Assembly (NCBI GenBank): GCA_949361645.1
Contig: OX442423.1
Location: 2,661,066 to 2,725,065 of the forward strand
From: Spongilla lacustris
Lineage: Eukaryota > Porifera > Demospongiae > Spongillida > Spongillidae
Direction: 5' to 3'
DNA: 64,000 bases
Under the pieces are notes generated by a model. It saw only the letters and a list, made by a program, of their open reading frames with translations. It made no database searches and was not told the DNA's origin. The translations under genes and the position numbers were made by a program. How positions within the stretch are numbered: position 1 is the stretch's first letter; the number at the start of each line of letters is the position of its first letter. Below, piece by piece: positions 1-10,991 of this stretch.

Positions 1-242
1 AGTTAGGCTTAGGTACTTTGCAGTAGTCTGTTCTATTATTTAGTGTGTTATTTTGGTGTAATTATACATAATAATAATAATATTATTTAATAATAAAAAA
101 TTAAAAACATAATTTAAGAAAAAATATATTGAATAGCTAATTATCTACATGAAAAGAAATTTTTACCATTAATAAAATATAGTCATTTTACTTCACTTCT
201 CCTAATTCTTTGACGAAGGTCATAATGATGTTTAGGCACAAC
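1..242. other. AT-rich flank without a gene
   Basis: The stretch is very AT-rich with poly-A and ATA runs. No coding sequence, RNA gene or repeat end can be supported. The last eight bases (235-242) are the left target duplication of the adjoining hAT-like element. Confidence 0.5.
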
Positions 243-953
243 CAGTGTTGCCGCGAAATAACCTTCATCCTTAATCGTCTATATCGCGATAATCGCGATA
301 TATTAAATTATTCATTATCAATTATCGCTTGGTTATTAAATGTTGGGGTAAATAGTTATGGTTACCACGAAGGATATGGTATAGGTATACGTGTACTTAC
401 GCTAAATGTACTTGCTACCACAGACGATTTCATGATCACAAAGCCTTCAAAAGTGCCGTATGGGAGGCATTGGATGGCACAATTTTTTTTTAGCTACATG
501 ATAGCTTGCGCAATATTCGCAAGCAGCCTGTCAGCAGAAATCAATTTCAGAAAATATAATCCATTGTTGTGGTGGAGGAATCATGAGTCATACGTCCCTA
601 CCATATGCTAAACCAGCAAGCAAGTACTTGTGCATTTTTGCTTAGGTATTTTCCTTAAGAAGAAAAGGAGGGCGTGGCATCTTGCATGAGAGGTTGCATT
701 GGCAAATGTATATTTCTAAGGCAAAATTCAAACTGAACTGGTTTAACAGTAACAGTAAATTATTTTCATTGATATGCCTAAATGTATGCTTATTCTCTAC
801 TCGTTTCTAAATTTTATTTCTGTATATCTTTGTTTACGTCCGTACACGTTTATTTCGCGATATGACTAAAGATTAATCGCAATATATCGCCTTTCGCGAT
901 ATGAACCTTTAATCGCGATATATCGCCTTTCGCGATATATCGCGGCAACACTG
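243..953 (+). mobile_element. degenerate hAT-like element
   Basis: The two ends are inverted copies starting CAGTGTTGCCGCGA, a typical hAT end (CAG-G). Flanking 8-mers GGCACAAC (235-242) and GGCACTAC (954-961) match at 7 of 8 positions, as expected for hAT 8-bp target duplications. The right subterminal region (about 865-945) is packed with TATCGCG motifs in both orientations, plausible transposase-binding sites. A decayed transposase C-terminus lies inside. The element is 711 bp, far below an autonomous hAT, so it is internally deleted. Confidence 0.75.
538..645 (+). pseudogene. hAT transposase C-terminal dimerisation-region remnant
   Basis: A short reading frame contains a P-L-L-W-W-R-N-H motif followed, after a frame change near 605, by a K-Y-L-C-I motif. 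These match the P-L-x-W-W ... Y-P ... A-x-K-Y-L-C-I-P-A-T-S pattern in the hAT dimerisation domain. The stop after the W-W segment and the frame change show it is not functional. The surrounding hAT-type ends support the call. Confidence 0.55.
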
Positions 954-1661
954 GGCACTACATCAATTTCATCAGGACTGTCGGTTTCTGCTCTTCGGTC
1001 TGCAGTGAAAGGGAAATGTTGCGTGCAGTCATAATTCTATTATCATTATTATACAGTCTTACATAATCATTAAGGTCACAATGTTATGTTCTTCTTTATA
1101 ATAATTATATTATAATTATATTTTATGTTATGTTTTTTTTTTTTTTTTTTTTTTTTTACTATCAATCCCCGGCCAAGACTGGAAGGGGAAAACAATGGAT
1201 TCAGTTGCGGATCCACTTATAAATCCTTACAGAATCGACACGTTCAAAAACGAACAGCGAGTGAAAGTTGGGGGGTCGGGGGGTGGGGGCTAAAGCCAAG
1301 ACCCTCCATGCAAGTAACGAAAATTAACTTTGAATGCGTGGATAATTAGCATTACTGCTGCGCGATCGAATGGTACGAGCAGGAAGTAAGCGATCAATTG
1401 CAAAAAACGTACCGGTATGAGATGCATCTGTTTTCCTCGGAACTGAAAAACAATCAAGTAGGTATATATACTATAATACTAAGGTAAAACGTATTGTTGT
1501 TTAGACTGCTTGTTTAAATAGCTCAGAGCTGAGTCCCGTTAGTTTTGTTCTCAGCTGCTCTTTTGTCGCTTGGGAATATAGTTTTTGTGAACAGAAACGT
1601 GAGACGCTGCATCAATATGAATAACATTATTTAATAGCGCTAAGAATCGGTATATATATGT
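954..1661. other. non-coding stretch with a T25 tract
   Basis: No gene can be supported. A homopolymer of 25 T occupies 1133-1157. A G-rich patch (GGGGGTCGGGGGGTGGGGG) lies near 1270-1288. The rest is AT-rich unique-looking sequence. Confidence 0.4.
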
Positions 1662-2482
1662 GACAGTGTCCAGCAAAATCGGGCTTGTGGGGTTATAATT
1701 TTATCACTATAAAAATTGCACGTTGTACTAAACAACACATCTTCGCGACGGTACTACGTTTTCCTTTAAAATTTGGTACACTTGTTCCCACACCATTTCT
1801 CTGTGTGAAAATCGATTTTTGTGATCTACACATTTTCCGTGCCGTGGATACAACAATCGTTAACCCCGCGGGTTAGAATTCCTCATTTCTCCACGTACGA
1901 GTGTTGACAGCACGTCAAATTTGGGTTGCACATAGAGGAGTCCTGTAGCTATTGATTTGTTCTGTTCGTTAATTTCTATATCATCCGTTACGGAGATACA
2001 GTTGAACAAACTACGGGCACGTTTTCTCGCTTGATTCGCGCCAACGATTTTGGCAAATCGCGTTCCGTTCAGTGAATGGAAAGGCGGTGATCATATCATT
2101 GGCGCGAATCAAGCGGGAAAATGTGCCTGTAGTTTGCTCAACTGTATCTCCGTAACGGATGATTCAGAAACTAACGAACAAAACAAATCAATAGCTACAG
2201 GACTCCTCTATGCACACTCCGAATTTGACACGTTTTCAACACTCGTACGTGGAGAAATGTGGATTTTTAACCCGCGGGGTTAACGATTGTCGTATCCACG
2301 GCACGGAAAATGTGTAGATCACAAAAATCGATTTTCACACAGAGAAATGGTGTGGGAACAAGTGTACGAAATTTGAAAGGAAAACGTAGTACCATCGCGA
2401 AGATGTGCTGTTTAGTACAACGTGCAATTTTTATAGTGATAAAATTATAACCCCACAAGCCCGATTTTGCTGGACACTGTCC
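1662..2482. mobile_element. foldback element, family Fb1, compact copy
   Basis: Arms of about 390 bp (1662-2049 and 2096-2482) are inverted copies of each other with only about 46 bp between them, so the unit could fold into one long hairpin. The ends read GACAGTGTCCAGCAAAATC. Internal landmarks, such as ACCCCGCGGGTTA and GATTTGTTCTGTTCGTTAA, recur at 60.0-60.4, 63.65-64.0, 18.2-18.7 and 25.0 kb, which defines a dispersed family. No protein is encoded; apparent frames are arm shadows. Confidence 0.85.
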
Positions 2483-3179
2483 CATATACATGTATGATTG
2501 GTTATTGCATACGTGGTTACAATTGCCTAGCATGCTTTTTTTAAGTACTTTTGTATTTTTTCACAGAGCACATAATAAAATAATGATCGACTCATAAATG
2601 GTTGCTATATGCAAAAGAATTTTCCATTTATGTCATTATGAGAAGTTGTTTTGGAAGTTTACATGTACATGTATATGCCTTTTTGCCCTATAGTAGATGA
2701 AGTTCACTACATAACTACGTCTCGATAGTTAAAATTGTTTGGCCGAGTCGGTTTTTAAACTCGCGAAAACAGTAACATCATTTTCTATTCATGCACAGTT
2801 ATAATATACGGCATTGGAATATGCTTGTTCCACCGTAAAAATGCTCTCATCTAGGGCGTTATCACACTCTATGATGTTCTCGAGTGCAACAGTGAACTTG
2901 CTGCACAATATTGTTGAGGGTGCAAGCAATAATAAGTTTTCAAGGTCCATTGCCAATACGGAAGTAAGATTGTTACAGTGATTGCCTAAATTGCTTGCAG
3001 TGTTTATACATCTTCTACAATACCTGATGAATTTTATTCTACATGCTTGTATAGTATTGGACAATAAAATAGGGAAGGATGACCTGATGCAATTAGAACA
3101 AATGAAGATCAGCTGCATGTACATGCATGTATGTCAATGAATGAACACTTTGCACAAGACTGGCATTTCCATTGTACTT
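2483..3179. other. no recognisable gene
   Basis: A 111-codon minus-strand open frame (2789-3124) exists, but it shows no recognisable domain and its composition looks like chance. It lies downstream of the Ulp1-like remnant and could be trailing transposon sequence. Confidence 0.35.
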
Positions 3180-3189
3180 GTAGTCTTTT

Positions 3190-3800
3190 GTTTGTCATGA
3201 ACCGTGAAGGCACAACACAACAAGCCATATGATATCATTAATCATTCGGCAGACACAATAGATTGCGTAGGCTTCGATATTCAGATCACTAGGTCTATGA
3301 GACCCATGTGGAAAGGTGTCATACTCTGTGTTTCAAAGCAGTGAATGAGATGTGTTCTCATTTTAGCCTGGTCATAAGGTTATGCTTGCAGGGTCTTGAA
3401 GATGGGCAAGTGAGGTGGCAAATGCAATAGCAAAAAACCCACAATCACTTTGCCGGACCTTTCTGCTTTTGCACATCAATGTACTGTACTTCAATTTTGG
3501 GGCATGGAGATTGCATGATATCAGCAATTAGTTTCAATTAGTTTCTTTGTGTCTTCAGGTATAGGTACCCATGAAAGCTATCATAAACCTTTATGGTAGA
3601 TTGTTAGCAGTTCTTAGAAGATACAGCTATCCAATGCGACTTATTAATGTTCAGTACTTGAACAAAACCTCCTTTTTGTATTTCCATCTGAAATCTAACT
3701 GCAAGTTTGAAGACCTCTACAAGTAGGGTTCTCCTTCTTTATCAAATACTGTGATGCATTAATAATATCATCATCTATCCAGCTATTACAAGACAGCAAG
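3190..3800 (-). pseudogene. Ulp1-like (C48) cysteine protease domain, decayed
   Basis: The minus strand shows the Ulp1 landmarks in order. First is an L-D-D-D-I-I-N-A-S-Q segment near 3785-3755. Next comes the catalytic His in S-H-W-I-A-V (His-Trp codons at 3631-3636) and the Asp in V-Y-D-S-F-H (codon 3580-3582). The catalytic Cys is in S-D-C-G-F-F-A-I-A-F (codon 3441-3443), followed by a T-P-F-P ... Y-C-V-C-R tail. All three triad residues are visible, but stops and frame changes lie between them, so no intact protease can be made. C48 enzymes cleave SUMO or related modifiers; in transposons the substrate is unknown. Confidence 0.6.
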
Positions 3801-3879
3801 ATGTCTTTATGAGTACAATCCCACAGCAGTTAAGCCAAACATTGCTCTGTGAAGAGGATGTAGAACCAGCATCAATTTC

Positions 3880-5146
3880 GTCGCAATCTAAGTCAACCTC
3901 ATGTGTTGTTGCTTTCTCGTTGTTAGTGCAGGTATGCCCAGGATGGCAAAGTGATGTGCAAGAGAAGCCAGCAGTTTTGCATTTGCATGTTCTCTTGCTA
4001 TGACATCTATTTCTGCATTTACAATCTGAAGAGGTGATAAAAAAGAATGCAATTTACTGGAACATGCATGGTTAAAGTCATGTAAATTATCTATACATCA
4101 CATAAAGAGGATTTATAATACAAAGAGTGGGTCCAAAAAAGGGAGGGGGTTGCACTCCTCCCCCCTCCCTTGGATCTGCCACTGCACTAATTGCATGCAG
4201 CTATGTGATCAAATCCGTACAATAAAAAAAAAAAGAATCTGCACTAACCTTAACGTGGTTAGGGATCTTGCTATCCTGTTGCTTGTTCTTGCAGTGGTCC
4301 CCTTTGTGGCAATGGCTGCTACACTCTATTTCTTTTTTTTTTTTGCATCTGCATCTGCGACTCTCACAGGTACCAGGTTTGCAATTTCATTTATTGGTAG
4401 TGAATGAGTTCCAAGGTGACTGCTTGCTTGCAGCTTCTTTCAGTGTTACTATGGGCTGGACCTCCCATCCATCTACAGGGATTGAGTAGTCACCTTTAAA
4501 AGTTAAAAGGCTCTAAATCATCTGCACTAAACACCTCTGAAGTACACCTGAACTGCATCGAAGGCGATAAAGAGAGTAGTGTTCACCAGTTATCTGAACG
4601 ATGACATAGGGTAAGCACAACATGTCAGAACATGTTCTGTCTATGCGAGGAATGCGCTGACTTGCATTTTCTCCAACAAGAAACTCTTTAACTTTATGCT
4701 GCTTTGAATATTTCTTAGTCATTCGTTTTTCCGGTGCTAAGTATGCGTCATTTGCCTTTTCACGAACCTTCAGATGTTTCTCAACTGTTGCTAGTGGAGT
4801 TCCAGGGCATGAGTTGATTCTGTTTGGATTTCTCTTCATATCAGTGTGCTCCTTCACATCCCTGCCACCATTTTCATTGACCTCTTCCTTGCTGACTGAA
4901 GTGTCATCTGCATTGTCACCATCTATCATGCTACCACCATCTTCATGGTTCTCCTAGCTCCTTAGCGCCATCATCTTCCATGCTACCAAAATCTTCATGG
5001 TCCTCCTCCTTAGTGCCATCATCTTCCATGCTACTGCCATCTTGATGCTCCTCGTCCTTAGTGCCATCTCCCATGTTGCAAGTGTCATCATAGTCCTTTT
5101 CACAATAGTTTTCTACATTGCCATTTTCCTTTACTACCCTATCCAC
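3880..5146 (-). pseudogene. acidic linker, basic C-terminal region and two cysteine-rich modules
   Basis: From 5146 down to about 4940 the translation is strongly acidic, with M-E-D-D-G-x-K-E repeats. From about 4800 to 4550 it becomes basic, with E-K-R-M-x-K-K-Y-x-K-Q-H-K and R-I-P-R-I-D-R followed by Y-R-L-R-C-S-S-G-V-L, a pattern I associate with the end of KRBA2-type integrase proteins. Two cysteine-rich modules follow, at about 4395-4265 (R-R-C-R-C-K ... C-S-S-H-C-H-K-G-D-H-C) and 4030-3895 (D-C-K-C-R-N-R-C-H ... C-K-C-K ... C-H-P-G-H-T-C). The first is frame-shifted by an A-rich run. Confidence 0.55.
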
Positions 5147-6194
5147 AACAACTTCACTATACTCCCCTCCGCTATCCTCCTCTTTGGCACATGTGTCATC
5201 TTTAAGGTCTTCTTCATCTATCTTTCCTCTGAATGAAATATCTGGTAACAGTGACGTAACACCACTGACCTGGGAGGCTGTCCAAACACCAACACATATG
5301 AATGGTGTGAGCTTTGTGGATTCATGAACTTGAGAAATGACTGTGTCTATAGAAGAAACATTCTCATGAATTTATATCAACATATTGTTTGGTAAATGTT
5401 CCAACTTACAGACAATGTGGGGCAGTCATCTTGTCCAGGGAGGTGACTTGAATCCACATTCTGCAATTTTAGCACTTAACATTCGCTCTAAGGTATAGTG
5501 AGCCTGTTCTACCCTTGAGATTGAGGATGACATGGTCGACCACTCACAAGTTGGACACTTCCAGGCCAAGAAGCCACCACCTCTTCAATCAACTTGTTAA
5601 CAAATTCTCTACTGTTGTCACTCTGTATAATACTAGGTAAGCCGATAAATGGGAACACCCATTTTTCTAGGGCACTGGTCACCTCCTTAGCTGACTTTTG
5701 TGCCAAGGGGAATGCAAAAGTGAATTTCGACCAATGGTCAACTATTTCGACAAATGGTCCACTTAAATTTATATCTAGCTATTTCGACAAATGGTCCACT
5801 TAAATCCATCATGAGGCAAATGCCTCATATCGATTAGATCAATCTATATGTGATACATGCATATGTGTTATGTAATGCAGCATTATCACATAACATGCCT
5901 GTACTCGAGAAAACAACCCATTTGCAATTATGGGCCAAAGATTTGGCTTTGTTTTTTGAGGCATTCTGAGACTTTATATAGTGTTCAACCACACATCTTG
6001 GAAGATATGAATATAAACTCTGAATCTGTATAAATGAAAAAATGCTAGTTAGTAGCTAGATATAAAGCACCGCTTGTAAATACCCTTGCAGACGTCTTCT
6101 TTGTTCCTGCATGCAATGAGTCCTTGCTATGAACCTGTTCCAAAATTTCCAAAAATTCCTTCGCAATCGCAACTCTTCTATGCCCCTTCAACAT
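5147..6194 (-). pseudogene. gypsy/KRBA2-type integrase, broken, with an apparent intron
   Basis: A minus-strand ATG at 6192-6194 opens a frame with an E-I-L-E-Q-V-H-S-K-D-S-L-H-A-G-T-K-K-T segment, like the H-H half of the H2C2 zinc finger. A later stretch near 6025-5940 (Y-L-P-R-C-V-V-E) resembles the region before its C-C half, though the paired cysteines are not recognisable. The integrase core follows (5815-5509): D-H-W-S-K-F, S-D-N-S-R-E-F and H-P-Q-S-Q-G, then V-E-Q-A-H-Y-T-L-E-R after an in-frame stop. A TATACAG acceptor near 6030 suggests an intron. The segment around 5740-5807 is a short tandem duplication that breaks the frame. It is non-functional. Confidence 0.6.
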
Positions 6195-6739
6195 CGTTCG
6201 GTCATTGCCATTCTATATAAGACGAGTCCAACTTACTGACACTATTGCTCAATTACATATGTGTAGTAACCGAGGGGGGGGGGGGGGGGCAAGAAAAAAA
6301 GTGGAAGACACCATCGTGAAAGGATTTAGTACCTGCATGATTCTTTTCTTTCACAGAAACAACTAGGACGTCTCTTATTCCAACCTATTGCAAGTCCACC
6401 AACGCAAAGCCGCTCTTTTTGACGAAACGACACCTTGATCGAGTCTTTCTCCTTCTCCACAAGTTCACACATTCACACGAGCATGCGCATTATGGAATGT
6501 CCGGTTGGCCGGTTAATCAACGGGCTACGTATTGAACATCCGTGCGGAACATATATATGCATGTAAGAGCATACATTTTTGCAATCAAACAGGAACTAGC
6601 TTTGGTTGATATCAGTTGAAAAGTTCAAGTGCTATATTGCACGCTAGCAAATCGATCGACGTACTAGCTCGAACCGCGTTTTGTAGCTGCCATGCCCTCA
6701 AACTGTGGAAGGTTACTTTGGTACCAACCACTTGAGAAA
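6195..6739. other. non-coding, contains G16 tract
   Basis: No gene is visible. A run of 16 G occupies 6274-6289, followed by an A-rich run. It could hold the 5' part of the Ginger1-like remnant, but no terminal repeat could be identified. Confidence 0.4.
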
Positions 6740-7063
6740 TATACATCAATTACCAAGCGCAGGTAGCCCTGCCGTTTACATGTACAGCCGGTACAATGAA
6801 TTCATCATAACCAATTGTGATTTAAATTAACTTCCATTAAAGGCTTTCTACTGCAACAAGAACCCCATGCAGCGGCAATGTTTACTACTGCATTGCTTTG
6901 CATAATTGTAACTAAGAATGCAATATAGAATTCATTACCGCTGCATGGGGGCTACTATACCTTCCTGTTGTGTTAGAAATAAAGAAAATCACGATTGGTT
7001 ACGAATACTTTTTACTGCACATGTAAACAGCAGGGCTACGCTTTACCATAAGTGAATTGATGC
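6740..7063. repeat. imperfect foldback (MITE-like)
   Basis: The left part (GTAGCCCTGCCGTTTACATG and CCCCATGCAGCGGCAATG) recurs inverted in the right part (CATTACCGCTGCATGGGG and CATGTAAACAGCAGGGCTAC). Arms of about 150 bp are diverged. There is no coding content. Confidence 0.65.
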
Positions 7064-7424
7064 AATTCTGTTGGAATTCACCCAATTAATCTACGGCATG
7101 CAGCTGTCAAAATCGAGACCTGTTGTTTACTATGCATGCATGCTCTCGGCACAAAATGGTGCCCTTCGAGTTATATAGTTGCGATGAGCGAATTCTGCAT
7201 GTTCAGGCTCAGCTACCAAAATTACAGCATCAGAGAGCGTCGAGCTTATACTTGCCACTAATCATCACTAACTACGAGCATTTTTTGTTTTTGCATATTC
7301 TTATACAGATCAGCTCAGTTTGATTGTAATAGTAGCAGAGACTTAAGCTAATTTTAGAACATTTCTGTCAACCCATTGATCACATAATTGCATTCTTTTC
7401 ATAAAAGATTCAAGTCTACAGTGT

Positions 7425-7544
7425 AGGGATCAACGATGATACGAATATTTTTTAACAGTCCTATATTTATCACTTTTGTAGTACGTACATTTTACGTTGC
7501 TAAATATAGGACTGTTAAAAAAATTCGTATCATCGTTGATCCCT
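7425..7544. repeat. short palindromic MITE
   Basis: AGGGATCAACGATGATACG at the left is matched by its reverse complement at the right, with arms continuing through TTTAACAGTCCTATATTTA. A diverged copy lies at 44641-44744. In both places the right end is followed by a TTCCCTTCCTTTT ... CCACCAACTTTCTC segment (7546-7620 and 44755-44815), so the mobile or duplicated unit may be longer than the hairpin. Confidence 0.75.
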
Positions 7545-8114
7545 TGTTCCCTTCCTTTTTACACCACCATTGCTTTCAAATCCCATATACCACCAACTTT
7601 CTCAGAGAGAATGTTTTTTTTATATCTTGTTCCCTTCATTATTTTTTACATTGGGTTGCCTTAATATAACCAGGTACCAGTATGACATTGTGTACCTGCC
7701 CTCTAGTACAGGCAAGTGCATTCATCAGAACCAGTACTTGTATGTACATTTATGTAACTCAGAAATGTGATAGACCCATTTTTGGGAAAAGGATCAGCCA
7801 TTTATACCAGCTGAGCAGAAGTACCCACCAAAATGCTATGTCCAGCTGTAGCAATACTGAACATGTCACTGCCTAGCAACATCATGTTTTGTGGTTTGTT
7901 TCTGATTATATGGGAGCAAACACTTATAAACTCCTGGGGATACCTTCTTTGTGATTTTATTCAATTGCCATTGAGGATAGGTCCCCCATATATGCCTCAG
8001 ACATATATGTATTATCCACTCAAGGTGGAGGGTATCATGAGGCCCAATCTCACTCATTGTTGCCTATTTTAGGCAAATGAATCTGCTTGGACAATCAGTT
8101 GATAACACACCTAC
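7545..8114. other. repeat tail and unassigned DNA
   Basis: After the CT-rich tail shared with the 44.7-kb copy, the rest shows no supported gene. A 63-codon minus-strand frame (7866-8057) could be a further exon of the neighbouring minus-strand gene, but its splice sites are not convincing. Confidence 0.35.
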
Positions 8115-8951
8115 CATTGAGGTCTACTGCTATAGGTCCATGCTGTTTTGTGTGATTGTAAGAGGTATCATAGAAATAGGGTTCTGAGGAAGCACTATGA
8201 TGCCTTACCCCAGCTAAAATATCATTTTCTGACAATTTTATTGCATTAATGGCACGAACATCTTTTAACAATCCCCCTGCTTTTGTTCTTCGAATGTTCA
8301 GTGCCTTAGCATCTGCATTAACTTTGCTAACAGCAGCATGTGCAGATCTAGTGGTAACCTTTTGTGCTAACCATGGGTGGGTCTGGCAAAAGGCATCATT
8401 TAACTCATCTAGCAATGTCCTATTGCTTAGAATAGCCTTTTCAAGGCCACCCTTATACTCCATTAGAACACGGCTATCATTGGGTTCATACAGGGAGTAG
8501 CTAAAATGATTAAGGAGATGGAAGCATGCAGTCAATACTTAAATTTACTTACTTTGACACTGGTAATACATGTAGAAGCCACATAATATTATTTGACATT
8601 ATTGAACTGTATTGCAAAGCATAATAAACATAACTGTAACAGAAATAGTGCATCTAATATCAATAATATGAATACTGTGTAGCAACACCCGTTATGCAGC
8701 ATGACAAAATCCAGCTGTACATGTCATCACCTAGCAACACAATGTATAAAGCACTTTTCCAGCTGCTCTAGACTAAAAGAAGCGCGCCAAACCATAATAT
8801 TCCATGCACAACTCACCTTTCGGCGGTAGTTGTATTTCCGTTGTAGCCCTAAGCGTGCTGTCTCCGCCTCACGCTTACGCTTCTGATATTGCGCCCTTTT
8901 GGCTTTTCGCTGTACAAGTAACATGTACGCGCAGCAGAAGAGTTTCTCCAA
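8115..8951 (-). CDS. two exon-like stretches of an unrecognised host gene
   Basis: I do not recognise the product. The first stretch (8951-8817, minus) starts with ATG and encodes 45 residues rich in K, R and Q (Q-R-K-A-K-R-A-Q-Y-Q-K-R-K-R-E-A-E), ending exactly at a consensus donor (AAAG/GTGAGT). The second (8500-8115) follows an acceptor (CATTTTAG/C) and ends at a donor (CAATG/GTAGGT). It encodes about 128 residues with an N-R-T-L-L-D-E-L-N-D-A-F helix-like segment. The reading phases do not join directly, so at least one intervening exon or a different start is needed. Codon use and splice sites argue for a real minus-strand gene whose 3' part lies below 8115. Confidence 0.4.
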
Positions 8952-10058
8952 TATAGACTCCTTTGTGAAGCCCGATTGGTTTCTCCATTCGCCTGAATAG
9001 GTAGCCTCTTAGAAGCTCGAATCTTGTTCATGTTGCCGCCTCTTATAAGCTCGAGCTCTGTACATGTCACGAGCAGACGCCCGCCTTTATTCAGCATCAG
9101 CATCGTACCGAACTCGGGAGGACTCTAACTCATAGTCTCGATTTAGGACGTATTCCTCTTGTCTCTTTTTTTTCTACTCTTTCGTTCCCGTGAAGGCATT
9201 TTAGTAATGGTACCATAAATGTCTAATTATACGTATGGGTATTGTCATGGGAACGCTTGTGTACTCGGACGTAATTATTGCTTCATACCAAACATGTATA
9301 TCTGACATCAAGGGTCAGTCGGTAGGATTTTTCTACATTTTTTGGTGTAACTGGCGCTCTTTAAAACCTTTCCTATCTCGAGTTATACTCACCCATGAAG
9401 ACGACGACTATGGACAAATCAAGGTCTGGGAACGAGAACTACGACCTTTTTTGTTCTCTTAAAGTAAACGGTTTGGCGACTTGAACAAAGTATGAAAATG
9501 ATTGTCTTTCCATTATGGCTCGATAGCAATAAAGAGCTACACTATCCGTTTCTCGGTTCGTGAGTTATACGCTGATCGCGTATTTTTAATGATATTCATG
9601 ATACGGCACAAATCCTATATGAGAGTTACTGCCGTAACTCTCGATAGCTGTTCATGAAAAGTGATCAAATTTCCTGTTCGTATGACTTTTGAACACAAAA
9701 GCTGCACAAATTGCAAAGCTTCTGGGGCTCCGCCACAGACCCCATACCCCCTAGCTGGGCGGGAGTGGGCTCCCACACCCACCCACTCTGTGCCCCTCCT
9801 ATTTCTATTACGTGATTGGTTTGTACGTAACCGCTAAATTACCATTCATCCCACAATATAATGTCATCGATTATTAATACGCTACACTTTATAAGCCTTC
9901 CTCCTACGCCTCTGGTCCGAATAACCCGAGTAACCTGATAACTGCATGGTTCCACACCCTAGGTATATACTACATAGTCTTACATCAAATTTGATTGCAT
10001 GACATTGTAAATGCACACAGCAATATACTAATAGGTGTACGTATACAACCAGTCTGTC
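8952..10058. other. intergenic with a dispersed repeat
   Basis: No gene is supported. 9590-9665 (AATGATATTCATGAT ... CCTATATGAGAGTTAC) recurs in diverged form at 51620-51680, so it is a dispersed repeat. 9720-9800 is a GC-rich patch (GGGGCTCCGCCACAGACC) unlike its surroundings. Confidence 0.45.
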
Positions 10059-10991
10059 TTAATTGGCTTCTGTTTTTTTGCAGCCCTTCCATATAAAAAC
10101 GTTGTAACCCATAAGGATAGCTCCAGAAAACAGGCTCCATAGGGGTGCACAGATTGCGGCCAATAGTTGAAATACCTTTGACGGATTGGTATACGAATTG
10201 AGGGGCGAAATGATTCTGTATATGAATGGAATAAATAGAAATACAAAGAAACATATCTGATATAATATCAGTGCCACTAGATGGCTCTTGTTTATGGCAG
10301 TTGATTTAACTTTTTTGTCCAATTCTGGATTCATCAAGGTCTCAGCCTCGCCCGGCTCATCAAGTTTCTCCGGACAACGTATCATAAAACAAGCATACAT
10401 ACCTAGGACAATTATTCCTGCAAGACACAAAAGAACGGCAGGTACATACCAGAGCACAAATTGTTCGGGGATTCCAGGGCGGTATGTGCTTTCGATGAAT
10501 CCAGAACAATTGACCTTGACGCTTTGTATCCAGCACCAGCCACCCGCATTCCCATAAGTGTTGGTAAACGCAGGAATACAGGCAAAGACTCCTGCAATTA
10601 TTATGGATGCCGCAATGTAAATCACCTCGTGAATGGTTGTGAAATTTTTAGTGCACTGCGACTGGCGGATACTGCAGGCTAAGTACACCGTGACTCCCGC
10701 GAGCAGAGTGAGCTTAAGGCACTGGGTGAACTGATCAAGGAATGCTATAAACGAGCACTGACCAGTGGAGCCGTTGTAGTCGAAGTGGAAGGCCACAGGT
10801 TGGAAGATACAGACCAAGGAGAATAGAGTAGCACCCACCACCTGGTATACGTACAAGCGATAGACTACAGATGCGCACAACTGATCCCTAATATTCTTTT
10901 CGTAGACCATCAGGATTGCGCACATGCATACCAAAAAGGCCAAGACACCAAGACCACAATACACATAACTGGAATTATACTCTTCACACAT
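10059..10991 (-). CDS. seven-transmembrane receptor, cAMP-receptor/GPR157-like
   Basis: Intronless 310-residue reading frame with seven hydrophobic helices at roughly residues 12-30, 40-62, 90-108, 122-146, 178-205, 236-262 and 272-300. The short N-terminus has an N-S-S glycosylation site. The second extracellular loop carries G-G-W-C-W-I, the hallmark of the cAMP-receptor-like and GPR157 group, and a conserved Cys before helix 3 could pair with it. The loop between helices 5 and 6 is charged and the C-terminus short and basic (K-G-C-K-K). Family members are plasma-membrane receptors signalling through heterotrimeric G proteins; the ligand cannot be read from sequence. The start is the first ATG, which gives a normal extracellular tail. 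No frame damage is seen. A retrocopy is possible given the lack of introns. Confidence 0.8.
   Translation of the reverse strand: MCEEYNSSYVYCGLGVLAFLVCMCAILMVYEKNIRDQLCASVVYRLYVYQVVGATLFSLVCIFQPVAFHFDYNGSTGQCSFIAFLDQFTQCLKLTLLAGVTVYLACSIRQSQCTKNFTTIHEVIYIAASIIIAGVFACIPAFTNTYGNAGGWCWIQSVKVNCSGFIESTYRPGIPEQFVLWYVPAVLLCLAGIIVLGMYACFMIRCPEKLDEPGEAETLMNPELDKKVKSTAINKSHLVALILYQICFFVFLFIPFIYRIISPLNSYTNPSKVFQLLAAICAPLWSLFSGAILMGYNVFIWKGCKKTEAN

Larger units (their letters stand above)
3180..6194 (-). mobile_element. Ginger1-like transposon remnant (integrase, Cys-rich, Ulp1 protease)
   Basis: Reading down the minus strand gives, in order: an H2C2-type integrase N-terminus, an integrase core, an acidic linker, a basic I-P-R-I-D-R-containing region, two cysteine-rich modules and a Ulp1/C48 cysteine-protease domain. 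All are collinear but broken by stops and frame changes. As I recall, Ginger1 DNA transposons combine a gypsy-like integrase with acquired Ulp1, OTU or PHD domains, and animal KRBA2-type proteins share the integrase part. Terminal repeats were not located. A decayed host gene derived from such an element is an alternative. Confidence 0.65.

Noticed and set aside
1685..2533. Matching reading frames in the two arms of the 1.7-kb foldback
   Set aside because: They are mirror copies of non-coding arms; no domain, and the same frames recur broken in other Fb1 copies.
2789..3124. 111-codon minus-strand frame as a gene
   Set aside because: No recognisable domain, no splice sites, weak codon pattern.
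8817..8951. Direct splice of the exon ending at 8817 to the exon starting at 8500
   Set aside because: Both splice sites look good but the phases do not join, so a missing exon or wrong start is implied.
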